A DNA stretch of 64,000 nt. It comes from Robbsia andropogonis (GTDB taxonomy: Bacteria; Pseudomonadota; Gammaproteobacteria; Burkholderiales; Burkholderiaceae). The stretch covers positions 332,785 through 396,784 of the forward strand of contig NZ_LAQU01000002.1 in assembly GCF_000970345.1 (NCBI RefSeq), given 5' to 3'. Position numbers and translations under genes: made by a program. Below the pieces are notes generated by a model, which was not told the origin of the DNA, did not search any database, and saw only the letters and a program-made list of their open reading frames with translations. Positions 62,483-64,000 of the stretch are shown piece after piece. How positions within the stretch are numbered: the first letter of the stretch is position 1; each line of letters begins with the position of its first letter.

Positions 62483-63304
62483 CTACCGAACCCGTGCAAA
62501 CAGCGGTGACGCGAGACTCGCGGCGGCAAGTTCATTTGCTGCCGCGACCAATGGTTGTCCCAGCTCCGCCATCCGCTTCTCGGTCAGGCGAACCAGCGGG
62601 CCCGCGATACTGATCACACCGATTGCCGGATAGCCTCGACGCTGCACTGGCGCCGCCATCGCCGTCATTCCGGGCGCGAATACCTCGTTGATCGTGGCGT
62701 AGCCCCGGTCCCTCGCCGCGTGGACAAATGCAAGCAATCCATTGATCGTCGTCGGGGCTTTCGGCCCGTACTGTTTTGGCGAGCCAAAACCTTGGCGTGT
62801 CACCAATGCCAGGGCGCGTTCATCGGTCATCGTCATCATCCATGCATACCCTGTCGCACTGCACGACAAAACCGTATCCATACCCATGTCGGCATCGTAA
62901 CGCAGTCCCTTCAGCGCGCCTTGCGCCTTCGCCACCCATGTAATGCGGTCGCCGTCGACGATGGACAATCGGACTAATTCGCCTGATTTTTCCGCAAGTC
63001 GGTCGAGAATGGTTTGCGCGATATCGACGATCCCCGACGTGGCGAGGTAACCGAGCCCGAGCCCGACCAGTTTCGTCGTCAGTACATAGTCTCCGTGTTC
63101 GCGTATTTGCCGCACATAGCCGCATTGCTTTAGATCCGCCAACAGCCGGTGGCAGGCACTGCGTGGAATGTCGAGTTGGTCCGAAATCAATGCCAACGGC
63201 GTTCCTTCCATCTGGGTTGCCAGGAATTCGAGAATGGCCATGGTTCGATCTGTCACGCTAGGCATGGTGCGCAACTCCTCTATGTCGGCGCGTTTTATCA
63301 TCAT
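62483..63304 (-). CDS. IclR-family transcriptional regulator
   Basis: A 273-residue regulator with an N-terminal winged HTH (VTDRTMAILEFLATQMEGTPLALISDQLDIPRSACHRLLADLKQCGYV) and an effector-binding domain (LSCSATGYAWM, FAPGMTAMAAPVQRRGYPAIGVISIAGP). It is divergent from an MHS transporter, which it probably controls in response to the transported acid. The first in-frame start (63304) may be too long; MPSVTDR at 63265 is an alternative. A TTCCA-CCT-TGGAA repeat lies in the promoter (63324-63336). Confidence 0.92.
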   Translation of the reverse strand: MMIKRADIEELRTMPSVTDRTMAILEFLATQMEGTPLALISDQLDIPRSACHRLLADLKQCGYVRQIREHGDYVLTTKLVGLGLGYLATSGIVDIAQTILDRLAEKSGELVRLSIVDGDRITWVAKAQGALKGLRYDADMGMDTVLSCSATGYAWMMTMTDERALALVTRQGFGSPKQYGPKAPTTINGLLAFVHAARDRGYATINEVFAPGMTAMAAPVQRRGYPAIGVISIAGPLVRLTEKRMAELGQPLVAAANELAAASLASPLFARVR

Positions 63305-63323
63305 TTCACAATGCGGTATGAAA

Positions 63324-63336
63324 TTCCACCTTGGAA
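63324..63336. promoter_or_regulatory. Inverted repeat in the iclR/transporter promoter
   Basis: TTCCA (63324-63328) and TGGAA (63332-63336) flank CCT, making a 13-bp inverted repeat 20 bp from the iclR start. IclR-type proteins often bind TTCC/GGAA-type repeats. It fits autoregulation but is short enough to occur by chance. Confidence 0.4.
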
Positions 63337-63488
63337 CACCGTCCTGAGCGTGCTGTTACGCTTTGCTCCAACTCGTGACGCGATGCACCAAGGTGGCGTG
63401 ACGGGTAAATACAGCGCGACGCACGACGTGGCGTCGACACACACCATTCCCGGTAGTTATTGCTTTTGCAATGATCGACGGAGGAGAC

Positions 63489-64000
63489 ATGATGAACACG
63501 CATGTGCATGCACCCGAGCACCAGGCGATGCGGACCCGTGCAGTAACGGCGGCCGCCGTTGGCACGGCACTCGAATGGTTTGACTTCACGCTTTATGGCG
63601 CCTTGGCCGCAACGGTGCTTCCGACATCGTTTTTTCCGGCGATGGACCCGACATCGGCGTTACTCGCGTCGCTTGCGACATTCGGCGTCGGGCTCGCCGC
63701 ACGACCACTGGGGGCGATCATCTGCGGGCATCTTGGCGACAAGCTGGGGCGCCGCAATGTGATGCTCGCGACGGTCTCCGTAATGGGCCTTTCATCAATG
63801 CTGATGGGACTGTTGCCGACGTACGCCAGCATCGGCGTATGGGCACCGTTCCTGCTCGTATTGCTGCGTATTCTGCAGGGTTTTGCGTTAGGCGGCGAAT
63901 CGACAGGCGCTCAGCTGATGGCGATCGAACATGCGAGCGCTGACAGACGCGGCAAATATTCCGGCCTGCTCGGCCTGTGCTCGCCACTGAGTCAGATCAT
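63489..64000 (+). CDS. MHS-family MFS transporter (5' part, cut by window edge)
   Basis: The first 170 residues of a metabolite:H+ symporter family transporter. VGTALEWFDFTLYGALAATVL is the family start; GHLGDKLGRRNVML is motif A; LLRILQGFALGGESTGAQLMAIEHA is typical. It has a GGAGGA ribosome binding site. It is divergent from the IclR gene, suggesting regulated uptake of an organic acid. The C-terminal part lies beyond the window. Confidence 0.9.
   Translation, partial: MMNTHVHAPEHQAMRTRAVTAAAVGTALEWFDFTLYGALAATVLPTSFFPAMDPTSALLASLATFGVGLAARPLGAIICGHLGDKLGRRNVMLATVSVMGLSSMLMGLLPTYASIGVWAPFLLVLLRILQGFALGGESTGAQLMAIEHASADRRGKYSGLLGLCSPLSQI

Noticed and set aside
1..64000. CRISPR arrays, tRNA and rRNA genes
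   Set aside because: No regularly spaced repeats, no cloverleaf-like sequence with a TTCGAATC-type arm in context, and no rRNA stretches were seen by eye; a tRNAscan and repeat search would settle this.

Overview
The window looks like chromosome from a betaproteobacterium of the Burkholderiales, probably Burkholderiaceae. This is inferred from GC-rich coding sequence, a lysine-rich HU-like DNA-binding protein, CreA, a His-rich mini-protein next to heme-transport genes, and a Bcs-type cellulose operon decorated with Wss/Alg-type acetylation genes. Genus is not determinable from sequence reading alone.

Layout. 1-5000: start of a TonB-dependent receptor (cut by the window edge), then a MarR regulator divergent from a short-chain dehydrogenase and a DHA2 drug exporter, with a palindromic operator inside the promoter. 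5040-8330: an eroded IS3-family element and an AT-rich PAS-PAS-GGDEF-EAL gene, probably acquired. 8560-16400: a PAP2-type phosphatase lipoprotein with autotransporter-type repeats, a cupin, an NAD-binding epimerase divergent from a second MarR gene with tandem operators, a TonB-dependent siderophore receptor with a DUF2946-like neighbour, and a small lipoprotein.

17122-43625 is the most interesting part. It opens with four tightly coupled genes: a carrier protein, an acyl-CoA-dehydrogenase-like flavoprotein, a class II synthetase-like amino acid:[carrier protein] ligase, and a tandem alpha/beta hydrolase. These are predicted to load an amino acid on a phosphopantetheine arm, oxidise or process it, and release or transfer it. 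A Tat-exported phospholipase C follows. Then comes a cellulose operon: bcsD, a BcsP/BcsR-like gene, bcsA, two different bcsB genes, bcsC, a terminator-like hairpin, two SGNH proteins, AlgF-, AlgI (MBOAT)- and AlgJ-like O-acetylation proteins, and a GH44 glycoside hydrolase. No GH8 bcsZ and no bcsQ are present; the GH44 enzyme sits where a cellulase would be expected. The predicted product is an exported, O-acetylated cellulose made under c-di-GMP control (intact PilZ motifs in BcsA).

43740-64000 is mostly housekeeping or accessory: two MHS-family transporters (the second cut by the right edge), a sugar isomerase-like TIM barrel, RidA, CreA, a heme ABC transporter whose binding-protein gene hmuT has a large internal deletion, a His-rich mini-protein, a split chromate transporter, an EmrE-type exporter, a glutathione S-transferase, an HU-like protein with a strong terminator, a three-domain Aas-type acyltransferase/ligase, a beta-lactamase-fold serine hydrolase, a ModE-like DNA-binding protein, a class 3 lipase, and an IclR regulator divergent from the last transporter. 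No tRNA, rRNA or CRISPR array was seen.
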